From Puniceibacterium confluentis (GTDB lineage Bacteria; Pseudomonadota; Alphaproteobacteria; Rhodobacterales; Rhodobacteraceae): a DNA stretch of 64,000 nt. Each line of letters begins with the position of its first letter. Positions within the stretch are counted from its first letter, which is position 1. The stretch lies in the NCBI RefSeq assembly GCF_007923445.1, contig NZ_VOJI01000005.1, forward strand, positions 202,405 to 266,404, in the 5' to 3' direction. Positions 28,043 to 37,595 of this stretch are shown here, piece after piece. The notes beneath the pieces were generated by a model. It ran no database searches. It had not been told where the DNA came from and was given only the letters and a program-made list of their open reading frames with translations. Made by a program: the position numbers and the translations under genes.

Positions 28043-29686
28043 ATGGCACGTTTCATCTTCATCACCGGCGGTGTCGTTTCTTCTCTTGGCAAGGGGCTCG
28101 CCTCGGCGGCGCTCGGTGCCCTGCTGCAAGCCCGCGGCTTTTCGGTGAGGCTGCGCAAGCTCGACCCCTACCTCAACGTCGATCCCGGCACGATGAGTCC
28201 CTTTGAACATGGCGAGGTCTTTGTCACCGACGACGGCGCCGAAACCGACCTCGACCTTGGTCACTACGAACGCTTTACCGGTGTCTCCGCCCGCAAGACC
28301 GACAGCATCTCGTCAGGCCGCATCTATTCCAACGTGCTGGAGAAAGAGCGCCGTGGCGACTACCTCGGCAAGACCATCCAGGTGATCCCGCATGTCACCA
28401 ACGAAATCAAGGAGTTCATCTCGATCGGCGAAGACGAGGTCGACTTCATGCTCTGCGAGATCGGCGGCACCGTCGGTGACATCGAGGGCCTGCCCTTCTT
28501 CGAGGCGATCCGTCAGTTTTCCCAGGACAAGCCGCGCGGCCAGTGCATCTTCATGCACCTCACCCTCCTGCCCTTCATCAAGGCGTCGGGCGAGTTGAAG
28601 ACCAAGCCGACGCAGCACTCGGTCAAGGAACTCCGCTCTATCGGCCTTGCGCCCGACATCCTTGTCTGCCGCTCCGAGGGTCCGATTCCGGTCAAGGAAC
28701 GCGAGAAGCTGGCGCTGTTCTGCAACGTCCGTCCCGACAGTGTGATTGCCGCGCAGGATCTCAAGTCGATCTACGAGGCACCGCTCGCCTATCACCGCGA
28801 AGGGCTCGACCAGGCCGTGCTCGACGCGTTTCAGATCACCCCCGCGCCGCGCCCCCTTCTCGACCGCTGGGAAGACGTCGCCGATCGCATCTACAACCCC
28901 GAAGGCGTGGTCAATGTCGCCATTGTCGGCAAGTACACCCAGCTTGAAGATGCCTACAAGAGCATCGCCGAGGCGCTGACCCACGGCGGCATGGCCAATA
29001 GGGTCAAGGTCAACATCCAGTGGGTCGACGCCGAGATCTTCGATTCCGAAGACCCTGCGCCGCATCTCACCGGCCTGCACGCCATCCTTGTACCCGGCGG
29101 TTTTGGCGAACGCGGCACCGAAGGCAAGATCAAGGCGGCGCAATATGCCCGCGTCAACAAGATCCCGTATCTGGGCATTTGCCTTGGCATGCAGATGGCG
29201 GTGATCGAAGCTGCCCGCAACGTGGCCGGGGTGAAAACCGCAGGGTCCGAAGAATTCGACCACGAATCCGGCAAGAAACGGTTTGAACCGGTGGTCTATC
29301 ACCTCAAGGAATGGGTACAGGGCAACCAGAAGGTCAACCGCTCGGTCAGCGACGACAAGGGCGGCACCATGCGGCTGGGCGCCTATGACGCGGTCTTGAC
29401 CAAGGACTCGAAGGTTGCCGGAATCTATGGCACCACCACTATCGACGAACGCCACCGCCACCGCTACGAGGTGGACACCCAGTACCGCGAGCAGCTGGAA
29501 AAGGTCGGCCTGTGTTTCTCGGGCATGTCCCCGGACGGCAAGCTGCCCGAGATCGTCGAATGGAAGGACCATCCCTGGTTCATCGGCGTGCAGTTCCATC
29601 CGGAACTGAAATCGAAACCGTTTGACCCGCATCCGCTGTTCAAGGATTTTGTGCGGGCAGCCAAGGATGTGTCGCGGCTGGTGTGA
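28043..29686 (+). CDS. pyrG: CTP synthase
   Basis: The 547-residue protein is complete. The N-terminal amidoligase domain has [19 protein letters not shown] and [16 protein letters not shown]. The C-terminal class I glutamine amidotransferase domain has PGGFGERG, the nucleophile in LGICLGMQ, and the His-Glu pair in VQFHPELKS. It makes CTP from UTP, ATP and glutamine. A GC hairpin follows at 29739. Confidence 0.98.
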   Translation: MARFIFITGGVVSSLGKGLASAALGALLQARGFSVRLRKLDPYLNVDPGTMSPFEHGEVFVTDDGAETDLDLGHYERFTGVSARKTDSISSGRIYSNVLEKERRGDYLGKTIQVIPHVTNEIKEFISIGEDEVDFMLCEIGGTVGDIEGLPFFEAIRQFSQDKPRGQCIFMHLTLLPFIKASGELKTKPTQHSVKELRSIGLAPDILVCRSEGPIPVKEREKLALFCNVRPDSVIAAQDLKSIYEAPLAYHREGLDQAVLDAFQITPAPRPLLDRWEDVADRIYNPEGVVNVAIVGKYTQLEDAYKSIAEALTHGGMANRVKVNIQWVDAEIFDSEDPAPHLTGLHAILVPGGFGERGTEGKIKAAQYARVNKIPYLGICLGMQMAVIEAARNVAGVKTAGSEEFDHESGKKRFEPVVYHLKEWVQGNQKVNRSVSDDKGGTMRLGAYDAVLTKDSKVAGIYGTTTIDERHRHRYEVDTQYREQLEKVGLCFSGMSPDGKLPEIVEWKDHPWFIGVQFHPELKSKPFDPHPLFKDFVRAAKDVSRLV

Positions 29687-29738
29687 CGCTGAGGCGCACA
29701 GCACCTGGCGCAGGTTTGCATCCCGCGCCTGCCCCCTT

Positions 29739-29757
29739 AGCCCCGCGGCGCGGGGCT
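29739..29757 (+). terminator. GC palindrome downstream of pyrG
   Basis: AGCCCCGCG and CGCGGGGCT form an almost continuous palindrome 53 bp past pyrG, likely its terminator. No T-run. Confidence 0.5.
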
Positions 29758-29979
29758 CTGCATGCATCACCATCGCAACCGGTCGCCGCTGGCGGCCATC
29801 AGTCCGTTCAGGTTCAGGCGGTGAAAAGGATACTCTGGACCGGCGCCAGCGGCTGATCCTGTCCCGACGTATAGATCCCATGACCTATTCCCGTCAGGCC
29901 TGAACCTTTGCGCAAATGCTTATGGCGGGCCCCTCCGGTATCCATATGGGTATCGCAATCAGCTCTTGGGGGGCTCAAA

Positions 29980-30198
29980 ATGGTGACCATCAGAATAACG
30001 ACCCGGAGAAACAGAATTCAGTGGCGGCTGAGCGGCCGGTATCTGGCCAACCGGATCAGACGAACCCGCAATTCCCGCTGCGACCGGGTGAGCCCGATGT
30101 GCCGCGACGAACTGGCCGCACTTTTTGCCGCCGACATCTTTCAGGCAGACCGCGCGCATGAGACGCGCGCCGCGAGCAAGCGTCTGACGATCATCTAG
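29980..30198 (+). CDS. Doubtful small basic ORF in the pyrG-rlmJ gap
   Basis: The 714-bp stretch 29687-30400 has no clear gene. The best candidate is this 72-codon frame (MVTIRITTRRNRIQWRLSGR and onward; very Arg-rich). A GGGGGG run ends 7 bases before its ATG. A second open frame overlaps it in another register (29916-30161). I recognise neither. The basic composition may simply reflect GC-rich noncoding DNA. Confidence 0.25.
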   Translation: MVTIRITTRRNRIQWRLSGRYLANRIRRTRNSRCDRVSPMCRDELAALFAADIFQADRAHETRAASKRLTII

Positions 30199-30400
30199 AA
30201 AAGGTGACGTCGAAACGCTGCGGCCCGAATGCACGAACCCTGTTCGGGCCGCAAACACTCGCGCGGCGCAGCCGCCACACCCCCGGCATCACCGGGCAAA
30301 GAGCGAATGCCCCTGACCGCACCAGACATGCGATCCCCGACCGGCGCGCGGCAACGCAGCCCACTTGCGCCCGTCCGTCGCGACGGGGCATAAGCAGCGG

Positions 30401-31180
30401 ATGCTGTCCTATCAACATCACTATCACGCTGGAAATCTGGCTGACGTTCACAAGCACGCGTTGCTTGCCTGGATGCTCACGTACCTGATTCAAAAAGACA
30501 AACCACTTTCGTATATCGAAACGCACGCGGGCCGTGGTCTTTACGATCTGACAGCACCCGAAGCGGTCAAGACCGGTGAGGCGGCGATGGGCATCACCCG
30601 CGCCCAAAGCTGGTTCGCCCCCGACCATCCCTACCGCAAGGCCGTGGACTCCCTGCGGACTGATCTGGGGGCATCGGCCTATCCCGGCTCCCCCCTCATT
30701 GCGGCCAAACTGCTGCGGGATCAGGACACCCTTCATTTCGCAGAGCTTCATCCCGGAGAGGTCGCCGCCCTTCGCGAAGCGCTCTGGCAGTACAGGGGGC
30801 ATACATATCAGCAGGATGGCTTCGAGCTGGCGCAAAGCCTCTGCCCGCCGGAACCGCGCCGGGGCCTGCTGCTGATCGACCCGAGCTACGAGATCAAGTC
30901 CGACTATGACACCATCCCGAAAACTCTGGCGCAGCTGCACCGGAAATGGAACGTCGGCGTGCTGGCCCTCTGGTACCCACTTCTGAAATCCGGCGCACAT
31001 CTCGAGATGCTGGGTCAGTTGCAACGCGATCACCCCGATGCCCTGCGTCACGAAGTGACATTCCCCCCGATCCGGGACGGGCACCGGATGATCGGCTCGG
31101 GGATGTTTGTGATCAACCCGCCTTTCGGCGTCGAAACCGAGACAGAATTCCTGACCCGGAAGTTCGCCCGGCTGACGTAG
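30401..31180 (+). CDS. rlmJ: 23S rRNA (adenine(2030)-N(6))-methyltransferase
   Basis: The 259-residue protein starts with the RlmJ signature MLSYQHHYHAGNLADVHKHA, followed by YIETHAGRGLYDL (SAM-binding) and the catalytic LLIDPSYEIKSDYD. E. coli RlmJ has DPPYE; the Pro-to-Ser change here keeps the N6-adenine methylase pattern. It methylates A2030 of 23S rRNA. Stand-alone gene. Confidence 0.93.
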   Translation: MLSYQHHYHAGNLADVHKHALLAWMLTYLIQKDKPLSYIETHAGRGLYDLTAPEAVKTGEAAMGITRAQSWFAPDHPYRKAVDSLRTDLGASAYPGSPLIAAKLLRDQDTLHFAELHPGEVAALREALWQYRGHTYQQDGFELAQSLCPPEPRRGLLLIDPSYEIKSDYDTIPKTLAQLHRKWNVGVLALWYPLLKSGAHLEMLGQLQRDHPDALRHEVTFPPIRDGHRMIGSGMFVINPPFGVETETEFLTRKFARLT

Positions 31181-31460
31181 GGCCACGGCATCTGGCCGCC
31201 ACGGCGAGGAGAATCGTGAATCGTTCCGCAGCTTGGTGTGACACGGTGATCCGATCACCCGGCCCGCTTTGGGCGAATCCGCCGCCGAATTGCCTCAAAA
31301 TAACTCTGGACCGACCAGAAGTTGCCCCGCACACTGCCTGCCGGGGGTGCGCCCGCCCGCTGCACCGCCCGCTGCAACGGAGGCCGCCATGTCGACACCA
31401 AGTCCCCGGACCCTTGTTTCCGCCCACTTCGTTCCGCGCCATCCCGGGGTGGACTGATCC

Positions 31461-31886
31461 ATGTCTTCCCGCCTGCATCACTGGCTCAGCGCACCGAACG
31501 CCGCCTGGCTTGATCCGGCGGATACACCTTTGGCGATGGCGACGTTGCTGGTACGCATGGCCCGGGACAATACTCTGGCGGATCTGCTGCGCCCGTCACA
31601 GATCGACCACATCCTGGCCCAGCGCTATGATCTGACACTGGCCGAAGCCGGAGACATGCGCCGCGCCTCGGAAGGCTGCGCCACGGTGGCCCCCCGGACG
31701 GAAGCGCTGGCCCGGCTGATGCGGTTGAACGTGCCACAGTCCGAGCGGGCTTTGCTGGCGGTCTGCCTGCAAAATGTCCTGCACGCGTCCGGGACCGCTA
31801 GGGGCGCCTCCGGCCTGCCTACCGGCGCTGTGGCGCGGATTCTGGGAATTGACGCGCAATCCCTTGTGCCGCCGGGAAATTCTTGA
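31461..31886 (+). CDS. TerB-like protein, divergent copy
   Basis: The 141-residue protein (LAMATLLVRMARDNTLADLLRPSQIDHILAQRYDLTLAEAGDM) aligns by eye with the TerB-family protein encoded 45 bp downstream (LALTALLVRVARSDGNYDHLERQRIDRIAAARYGLPPADASDL). The pair therefore looks like an old tandem duplication. This copy lacks the acidic motifs of the metal site (SDGNYD and LADGVREAEE become ARDNTLAD and none). Its biochemical role is unknown. Confidence 0.7.
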   Translation: MSSRLHHWLSAPNAAWLDPADTPLAMATLLVRMARDNTLADLLRPSQIDHILAQRYDLTLAEAGDMRRASEGCATVAPRTEALARLMRLNVPQSERALLAVCLQNVLHASGTARGASGLPTGAVARILGIDAQSLVPPGNS

Positions 31887-31931
31887 TCCAATGGCCGGTG
31901 ACAAGATCCCAACAACATCGTCCAAGGCACC

Positions 31932-32372
31932 ATGTTCGCAGATTTCCTGAAACGGCTGACCCAGGCCGACCCAAGCCCGCTTGCCGACTCGGATGCGCGT
32001 CTGGCCCTGACCGCCCTGTTGGTCCGGGTCGCCCGGTCCGACGGCAACTATGACCACCTCGAACGCCAGCGCATCGACCGGATCGCGGCGGCGCGCTACG
32101 GGCTGCCGCCCGCCGACGCCTCCGACCTGCGCATGCAGGCCGAAGAGCTTGAATCCCAGGCGCCGGATACCGTCCGCTTCACCCGCGCGATCAAGGATGC
32201 GGTGGCCTACGATCACCGGATCGCCGTGATCGAAGCGCTGTGGGAAGTGGTTCTGGCCGACGGCGTACGCGAGGCAGAAGAGGATTCGCTGCTCCGGCTG
32301 GTCTGCAGCCTGCTGGGAGTCAGCGATGTCGACAGTGCTCTGGCACGCCAGCGGGTCACCAGGGACCCCTGA
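31932..32372 (+). CDS. TerB family tellurite-resistance-like protein
   Basis: This 146-residue all-helical protein has the two TerB acidic repeats (VARSDGNYDHLERQRID and VVLADGVREAEEDSLLRLV), which bind metal in the tellurite-resistance protein TerB. Such small cytoplasmic proteins are widespread in Rhodobacteraceae and do not prove tellurite resistance; no other ter gene is present. Confidence 0.82.
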   Translation: MFADFLKRLTQADPSPLADSDARLALTALLVRVARSDGNYDHLERQRIDRIAAARYGLPPADASDLRMQAEELESQAPDTVRFTRAIKDAVAYDHRIAVIEALWEVVLADGVREAEEDSLLRLVCSLLGVSDVDSALARQRVTRDP

Positions 32373-32634
32373 TTGCATCCAGGCGGATCTGCGATCACAG
32401 CGAAACGCCCCGGCTGCCCGCGTCATCACCGGTTCCGGTCTGGAGTCGTCGCGGCTGCGTCAGGCCCCGCAGGCGGCAGACGAACGGTGCCTTCTTAACC
32501 CCGGGGCATTCCGCCCCCGCACGCCGTCGCCGGTCTGCCGCAGGCCACCTGCATGGCGGTGCCACGCCCCTGAATCGCGCTGCCGCGTGGCTGACCAATG
32601 GTCAGTTCGCGGGCATATCGCGCCAAATTGCCGA

Positions 32635-32649
32635 ATTGCGCATTGCAAT
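32635..32649. promoter_or_regulatory. Inverted repeat upstream of the ABC transporter operon
   Basis: ATTGC-N5-GCAAT lies in the only AT-rich part of the 336-bp gap 32373-32708, 60 bp before the ATPase gene. It could be an operator of the transport operon. The rest of the gap shows nothing I recognise. Confidence 0.3.
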
Positions 32650-32708
32650 ATCGCGAATTTTGCCGCCATCCTGCGGGGTATCGATGATCAGCAACCGGCA
32701 AGGCCTAC

Positions 32709-33479
32709 GTGACAGACAGCACCCCCGTGATCGCCATCCGCAATCTCCACAAGCAATACGGCGCGCTTGAGGTTCTGAAAGGTGTCGACATCACCGCGCG
32801 GCGCGGCGACGTGGTTTCACTGATCGGTTCCTCGGGATCGGGCAAATCGACATTGCTGCGCTGTGCCAATCTGCTTGAGGACAGCCAGCAGGGCGACATC
32901 CTGTTCAAAGGTGAACCGGTGGTCTGGAAAGGCCGCGCCATGGCGCGCCGCCCCGGTGATCCGAAACAGGTCCTGCGCATCCGCACCAATCTGTCGATGG
33001 TGTTCCAGCAGTTCAACCTCTGGTCCCACCTCACCATTCTGGAAAACGTGATGGAGGCCCCTGTCACCGTGCTTGCCCGCGACCCGGCCGAGGTCGAAAA
33101 AGCTGCGCGCCACTATCTGGACCAGGTGGGCATCGGCGACAAATGTGACAACTACCCCGCGCAGCTGTCCGGCGGTCAGCAGCAACGCGCCGCCATCGCG
33201 CGTGCGCTGTGCATGGAGCCCGAAGCGATCCTTTTTGACGAACCGACCTCCGCGCTCGACCCCGAGCTCGAGCAGGAGGTGGTGAGGGTCATCAGGGATC
33301 TGGCGGCAGAAGGGCGCACCATGCTGATTGTGACCCATGACATGAAAATGGCCCGCGACGTCAGCAAGCACGTCGTGTTCCTGCACCAGGGGCTGATCGA
33401 AGAGGAAGGTCCGCCAGAGGCTCTCTTCGGCGACCCCAAATCGGAACGTCTGCAAGGCTTCCTTCAATCCACCACATGA
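32709..33479 (+). CDS. Polar amino acid/amine ABC transporter ATP-binding protein
   Basis: The 256-residue protein has Walker A (GSSGSGKSTLLRC), the ABC signature (LSGGQQQRAAIARAL), Walker B (AILFDEPTSALDPE) and the His switch (IVTHDM). It is close to HisP/OccP ATPases by the FQQFNLWSHLTILENVMEAP motif. It starts with GTG preceded by AAGG. It energises the transporter formed with the proteins at 33535-36039. Confidence 0.95.
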   Translation: MTDSTPVIAIRNLHKQYGALEVLKGVDITARRGDVVSLIGSSGSGKSTLLRCANLLEDSQQGDILFKGEPVVWKGRAMARRPGDPKQVLRIRTNLSMVFQQFNLWSHLTILENVMEAPVTVLARDPAEVEKAARHYLDQVGIGDKCDNYPAQLSGGQQQRAAIARALCMEPEAILFDEPTSALDPELEQEVVRVIRDLAAEGRTMLIVTHDMKMARDVSKHVVFLHQGLIEEEGPPEALFGDPKSERLQGFLQSTT

Positions 33480-33534
33480 GATCCGGTGCCAGCAGAGCAC
33501 CGATTCCAGCAAAAAAACACCAAGGGAGAACCAC

Positions 33535-34263
33535 ATGAAACAAATCCTTCTCGCCACGGCCGCTTTTGGCCTGTCCGCCTCGATGGCCTTTGCCGCCGCC
33601 CATTCCGTCGTGCGCCTTGGCACCGAGGGCGCCTACCCTCCGTACAACTTCATCAACGACGCCGGTGACGTCGACGGCTTCGAACGTGAGCTCGGCGACG
33701 AGCTGTGCAAACGTGCGGAACTGACCTGCGAATGGGTCACCAACGAATGGGACAGCATCATCCCCAACCTGGTGTCGGGCAACTACGATGCGATCATTGC
33801 CGGCATGTCGATCACCGACGAACGCGACGAGGTCATCGACTTCACCTCGAACTACACCCAGCCCGATCCGTCGTCCTATCTCGCGCTTGACGGCGCAGAG
33901 CCGGACTACGCCGCTGGCGTTTTTGCCGCGCAGGCCGGCACCATCCAGGCCAGCCATATCGCCGCATCGGGTGCCACGCTGGTCGAATTCGCGACACCGG
34001 ATGAAACCGTCGCCGCCGTGCGCAACGGCGAAGCCGACGCCGTGCTCGCCGACAAGGCCTATCTGCTTCCCATCGCAGAAGAGGCCTCGGACCTGTCGAT
34101 CGTGGGCGATGACGTCCTGATCGGTGGCGGCATCGGCATGGGCATCCGCGAAAGCGACACCGAGCTCAAGGACAAGTTCTCGGCCGCCATCGACGCGATG
34201 AAGGCCGATGGCTCGCTGAACGCGCTGATCGAGAAATGGCTGCCCGGCTCGGCGACCTTCTGA
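33535..34263 (+). CDS. Periplasmic amine/amino-acid-binding protein of the ABC transporter
   Basis: The 242-residue protein has a signal peptide (MKQILLATAAFGLSASMAFAAA) and the SBP_bac_3 fold (RLGTEGAYPPYNFIND, IIPNLVSGNYDAIIAGMSIT, ADAVLADKAYLLPIA). This group binds Lys/Arg/Ornithine, opines or amines. GGGAGAA precedes the ATG. A hairpin after the gene likely raises its expression relative to the permeases. Confidence 0.93.
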   Translation: MKQILLATAAFGLSASMAFAAAHSVVRLGTEGAYPPYNFINDAGDVDGFERELGDELCKRAELTCEWVTNEWDSIIPNLVSGNYDAIIAGMSITDERDEVIDFTSNYTQPDPSSYLALDGAEPDYAAGVFAAQAGTIQASHIAASGATLVEFATPDETVAAVRNGEADAVLADKAYLLPIAEEASDLSIVGDDVLIGGGIGMGIRESDTELKDKFSAAIDAMKADGSLNALIEKWLPGSATF

Positions 34264-34279
34264 AGACCTGACCCGATGG

Positions 34280-34323
34280 GGGGAGGCGCGGACGCCTCCC
34301 CTTCTTCTCTTTGCAAATACTCC
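34280..34323. repeat. Attenuator hairpin plus copy B of the dispersed element
   Basis: GGGGAGGCG (34280-34288) and CGCCTCCCC (34293-34301) form a stem with loop CGGA, followed directly by the reverse complement of the 22-bp element (GGAGTATTTG then CAAAGAGAAGAA; 34302-34323), which is pyrimidine-rich on this strand. The position between binding-protein and permease genes fits an intra-operon attenuator. Confidence 0.6.
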
Positions 34324-34351
34324 CTTGCCGACGCGCGCCAGAGGCACCGCC

Positions 34352-35236
34352 ATTTTCAGTTTCTGCACCGATCCCAGCACCCTGTCCGATGCCGCATGGC
34401 TCGGCTGTTACCTCACGACCGGCAAGCATATGGCGCTCTACTGGTCCTTCGGGACCGTGCTGCTGCTGCTGGCGATCACCGCGCCCACCGCGCTGGCCTT
34501 CGGCTTTGGCGGCGCTGCGGCGGCGCGCTCGCGGTTTCTGCCGCTGCGCTGGTTCGGTCAGGCCTATATCGCCATCGTGCGCGGGGTGCCGGACATCGCC
34601 TTCTTCCTGTTCTTCGTGATCGCGCTGGATCAGGCCTTCGAATACATCCGCCACCGCATCAAATGCCCCGACTGGGACCAGCCGGTGCGCCAGGGCAATG
34701 ACTTTGTCGTCTGCGCCGAAGCCAAGCTGCCGCTGGGCAACGCCGCGCAATGGATACACGAAACCTATGGCTTCTTTCTCGCGGTACTGACCTTCTCGAT
34801 CGTCTTCGGCGCCTTTGCGGCAAATGTCCTGTACGGTGCCATGCGCGCCGTGCCACACGCTCAGCTGGAAACCGCCGAGGCCTATGGCATGACACCCCGC
34901 CAGACTTTTCGCCGCGTCCTGGTGCCGCAGATGTGGGTCTATGCCCTGCCCGGCCTGTCGAACCTGTGGATGGTGCTGATCAAGGCGACGCCGCTGCTGT
35001 TCCTGCTCGGGGTCGAGGATATCGTCTACTGGGCCCGCGAGCTGGGCGGGTCCAAGACACCGCGCTTTACCGACTACCCGCATGGCGACTGGCGGATGTG
35101 GTACTTTTTCGCCCTGCTGGTGTTTTACCTGTGTTTCACCCGGGTTTCCGAAATCGTGCTCGAGCGGCTGATGGTCAAACTGACCTACGGCCAGGCGACG
35201 CTGGGCGGCGAATCCCAGCGAAAGGCGGCGGCATGA
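34352..35236 (+). CDS. ABC transporter permease (polar amino acid/amine), probable ATT start
   Basis: The protein has a His/Glu/Gln-type permease fold: a first transmembrane segment (YWSFGTVLLLLAITAPTALAF), the conserved entry motif YIAIVRGVPDIAFFLFFVIAL, and the EAA loop (LETAEAYGMTPRQTFRRVLVPQMW). I place the start at ATT 34352 (IFSFCTDPSTLSD), because related permeases begin MFSFCTDP and AGAGG lies 8 bases before it. The only alternative, TTG at 34325, has no ribosome-binding site. Stop and next start overlap as ATGA. Confidence 0.88.
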   Translation: MFSFCTDPSTLSDAAWLGCYLTTGKHMALYWSFGTVLLLLAITAPTALAFGFGGAAAARSRFLPLRWFGQAYIAIVRGVPDIAFFLFFVIALDQAFEYIRHRIKCPDWDQPVRQGNDFVVCAEAKLPLGNAAQWIHETYGFFLAVLTFSIVFGAFAANVLYGAMRAVPHAQLETAEAYGMTPRQTFRRVLVPQMWVYALPGLSNLWMVLIKATPLLFLLGVEDIVYWARELGGSKTPRFTDYPHGDWRMWYFFALLVFYLCFTRVSEIVLERLMVKLTYGQATLGGESQRKAAA

Positions 35237-36039
35237 GCTGCTGGGACACCCTCGCCGACTATGGCCTGCGCTCGATCGGCATCGGCGAACGGCTTTTGCC
35301 GCGATCGGATTTCACCCTGTGCCAACAGGTCGTGCTGATCGGATCGGGCATGATCTGGAACATCTATTTCGGCCTGGTGGCGCTGGTCTCGGGGTTTCTG
35401 CTGGCCACCGCAGTGGCACTTGGCAAGGCATCGGGCCATCGCGTCATCCGCAAACTGTCGGAATGGTTCATCTTCGTATTTCGCGGCTCGCCGCTGTTCA
35501 TCCAGTTCTTCTTTGCCTACTTCGGGTTTCAAAGTCTCAAGTCAGTCTCGTCAGTCTTTGATGCCTTCTCGGCCGCCTGGCTTGGCGCTCTGATCGTGTT
35601 GTTCCTGAACACCGCGGCCTACAGCGGCGAGATTTTCTATGGCGCCCTGCGCTCGGTGCCGAAGGGCGATGCCGAAGCGGCGGATGCCTATGGCCTGTCC
35701 GGCTGGTCCAGATTCCGCCGGATCATCTGGCCGACGATGCTGCGCCTTGCCTGGCCCGCCTATACCAACGAGGCGATCTTCCTGTTCCATGCCACCACAT
35801 TGGTCTATTTCTCGGGATTTCCGGCCTGGCAGCAGCGCGGCGATGCGCTGTACTATGCGAATTACTTTGCCGACAAGACCTTCAACCCGTTTGTGCCCTA
35901 TCCGATCCTGGCCGGGTACTTCATCCTTCTGACGCTGACCGTTGTCTCTGTCTTCGGACTGATCAACCGCCGCCTCAACCGCCATCTGCCACAGGAGCAG
36001 CGTCTCAGAATGCGGTTCCGGCCCAACCTCATCCGCTGA
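35233..36039 (+). CDS. ABC transporter permease, second subunit
   Basis: The 268-residue permease (MIWNIYFGLVALVSGFLLATAVAL; FIFVFRGSPLFIQFFFAYFGF; EAA loop GDAEAADAYGLSGWSRFRRIIWPTM) pairs with the preceding one. It is translationally coupled through ATGA. It completes a four-gene HAAT-type importer. Confidence 0.93.
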   Translation: MSCWDTLADYGLRSIGIGERLLPRSDFTLCQQVVLIGSGMIWNIYFGLVALVSGFLLATAVALGKASGHRVIRKLSEWFIFVFRGSPLFIQFFFAYFGFQSLKSVSSVFDAFSAAWLGALIVLFLNTAAYSGEIFYGALRSVPKGDAEAADAYGLSGWSRFRRIIWPTMLRLAWPAYTNEAIFLFHATTLVYFSGFPAWQQRGDALYYANYFADKTFNPFVPYPILAGYFILLTLTVVSVFGLINRRLNRHLPQEQRLRMRFRPNLIR

Positions 36040-36132
36040 TCCGGACCCCGGCTCGGCGCCGACACCCTGGGCACGGTCCAAAACTCAAACCGATTTTCCT
36101 CTTGCCAGCCCCCCCGGGCACTCGTTATCCCT

Positions 36133-36146
36133 AATTTGATCAAATT
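36133..36146. promoter_or_regulatory. 14-bp perfect palindrome upstream of the first glutamine synthetase gene
   Basis: AATTTGATCAAATT lies 20 bp before the ATG in an otherwise GC-rich region, so it is a good candidate operator for a dimeric regulator. It lacks the N4 spacer of FNR boxes (TTGAT-N4-ATCAA). The cognate regulator is not in the window. Confidence 0.4.
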
Positions 36147-36166
36147 CCCCCCAACCCCGGTGCCCC

Positions 36167-37513
36167 ATGTCCTCCGCCATGAAGAACTACCTGCGCAAAC
36201 ATCCCGAGGTCCGCACGATCCGTGTTGCCGCAGCCGACCTCAACGGCCAGCCGCGCGGCAAGCGTGTGCCGTCACGCTTTGCCGACAAGGTGGTCGAGGA
36301 TGGCACGCGGTTTCCGCTGTCGGTGCTGAACCTCGATATCTGGGGCGAAGACGTTGACGACAGCCCGCTGGTGTTCGAATCCGGCGATGCCGACGGCGTG
36401 CTGAAGCCGACCGAGCGCGGCTTTGTGCCGATGCCCTGGCTGGAAGCGCCGACCGCCCTGCTGCCGATCTGGATGTTCCGCGAAGACGGACGCCCCTACG
36501 ACGGCGATCCGCGCCAGGCGCTGCGCGCGGTGGTGGATCGCTACAAGGACAAGGGTCTGACCCCGGTTGTGGCGGTCGAACTGGAATTCTTCCTGATCGA
36601 CGACTCGGGGCGCAACCTGCAGGTGCCGATTTCGCCGCGTTCGTCGAAACGGCGCAAGGCCGCGGAAACCATGTCGATCCGGGCGCTCGACCAGTTCGAC
36701 ACCTTCTTTACCGATCTCTACGACGCCTGCGAAGCGATGGACATTCCAGCCGACACCGCCATTTCCGAGGCGGGCCTGGGCCAGTTCGAGATCAACCTGA
36801 TGCACGGCGACGATGCCCTGCGCGCCGCCGACGATGCCTGGCTGTTCAAGATGCTGGTCAAGGGGCTGGCACGCCGCCACGGCTTTGCCGCCTCGTTCAT
36901 GGCGAAACCCTACGAGGATTACGCCGGCTCTGGCCTGCACACCCATTTTTCCGTTGTCGACCGGAACGGCGCGAACATCTTTGACGACGGCGGGCCACGG
37001 GGCACCGCACTGATGCGCCACGCCGTGGCCGGCTGTCTGAACGCCATGCACGATTCCTCGCTGATCTTTGCGCCACATCTCAATTCCTTCGACCGCATGG
37101 TGCCGGGGGCGCATGCGCCGTCGGGCATCTGCTGGGCCTATGAGAACCGCACGGTGGCAATCCGCATTCCCTCGGGCAGTTCTGCCGCGCGGCGGATCGA
37201 GCACCGGGTCGCAGGGGGGGACGTCAACCCCTATCTGATGCTGGCGGCAATCCTGGGTGCCGCTCTGAACGGGATCGAGGATGGCGTGGAGCCGCCGGAT
37301 CCCGTGACCGGCAACGCCTATGCGCTGGACCTGCCGCGGATTCCGACCACCTGGGGCGATGCGATCGACGCTTTTGAAAACAGCACCGAAGTGCCGCGCA
37401 TCTTTTCCGCGGAACTGATCCGCAACCTTGTCCTGACCAAGCGGCAGGAACTGTTCTACATGGCCGAACTCAGCCCCAACGAACAGGTCGAGATCTACCT
37501 CGACACGGTGTGA
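36167..37513 (+). CDS. Glutamine synthetase family, gamma-glutamylpolyamine synthetase-like (first copy)
   Basis: The 448-residue protein has the GS fold: the N-terminal beta-grasp domain (VRTIRVAAADLNGQPRGKRVP), VAVELEFFLIDD with metal-binding Glu, GLGQFEINLMHGDD, GSGLHTHFSVVD, and VAIRIPSGSSAARRIEHRVAGGDVNPYL. It lacks the adenylylation loop of GlnA and is closest to PuuA-type ligases that couple glutamate to amines. With the transporter upstream it suggests gamma-glutamylation of an imported amine. The exact amine is not readable. Confidence 0.9.
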   Translation: MSSAMKNYLRKHPEVRTIRVAAADLNGQPRGKRVPSRFADKVVEDGTRFPLSVLNLDIWGEDVDDSPLVFESGDADGVLKPTERGFVPMPWLEAPTALLPIWMFREDGRPYDGDPRQALRAVVDRYKDKGLTPVVAVELEFFLIDDSGRNLQVPISPRSSKRRKAAETMSIRALDQFDTFFTDLYDACEAMDIPADTAISEAGLGQFEINLMHGDDALRAADDAWLFKMLVKGLARRHGFAASFMAKPYEDYAGSGLHTHFSVVDRNGANIFDDGGPRGTALMRHAVAGCLNAMHDSSLIFAPHLNSFDRMVPGAHAPSGICWAYENRTVAIRIPSGSSAARRIEHRVAGGDVNPYLMLAAILGAALNGIEDGVEPPDPVTGNAYALDLPRIPTTWGDAIDAFENSTEVPRIFSAELIRNLVLTKRQELFYMAELSPNEQVEIYLDTV

Positions 37514-37595
37514 CACCGGCGGCGGACAGGCGGCCCCTTGCTGCCACTCCGCTGCCTCTCTACCTTAGGGATGACAGTCCAAAAATCGGGGCCAC

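Noticed and set aside
31461-32372. Tellurite-resistance operon
   Set aside because: Only TerB-fold proteins are present; terC, terD, terE and terZ are absent, so resistance cannot be inferred.
36133-36146. FNR/CRP-type anaerobox
   Set aside because: The half-sites TTGAT and ATCAA overlap without the required four-base spacer.
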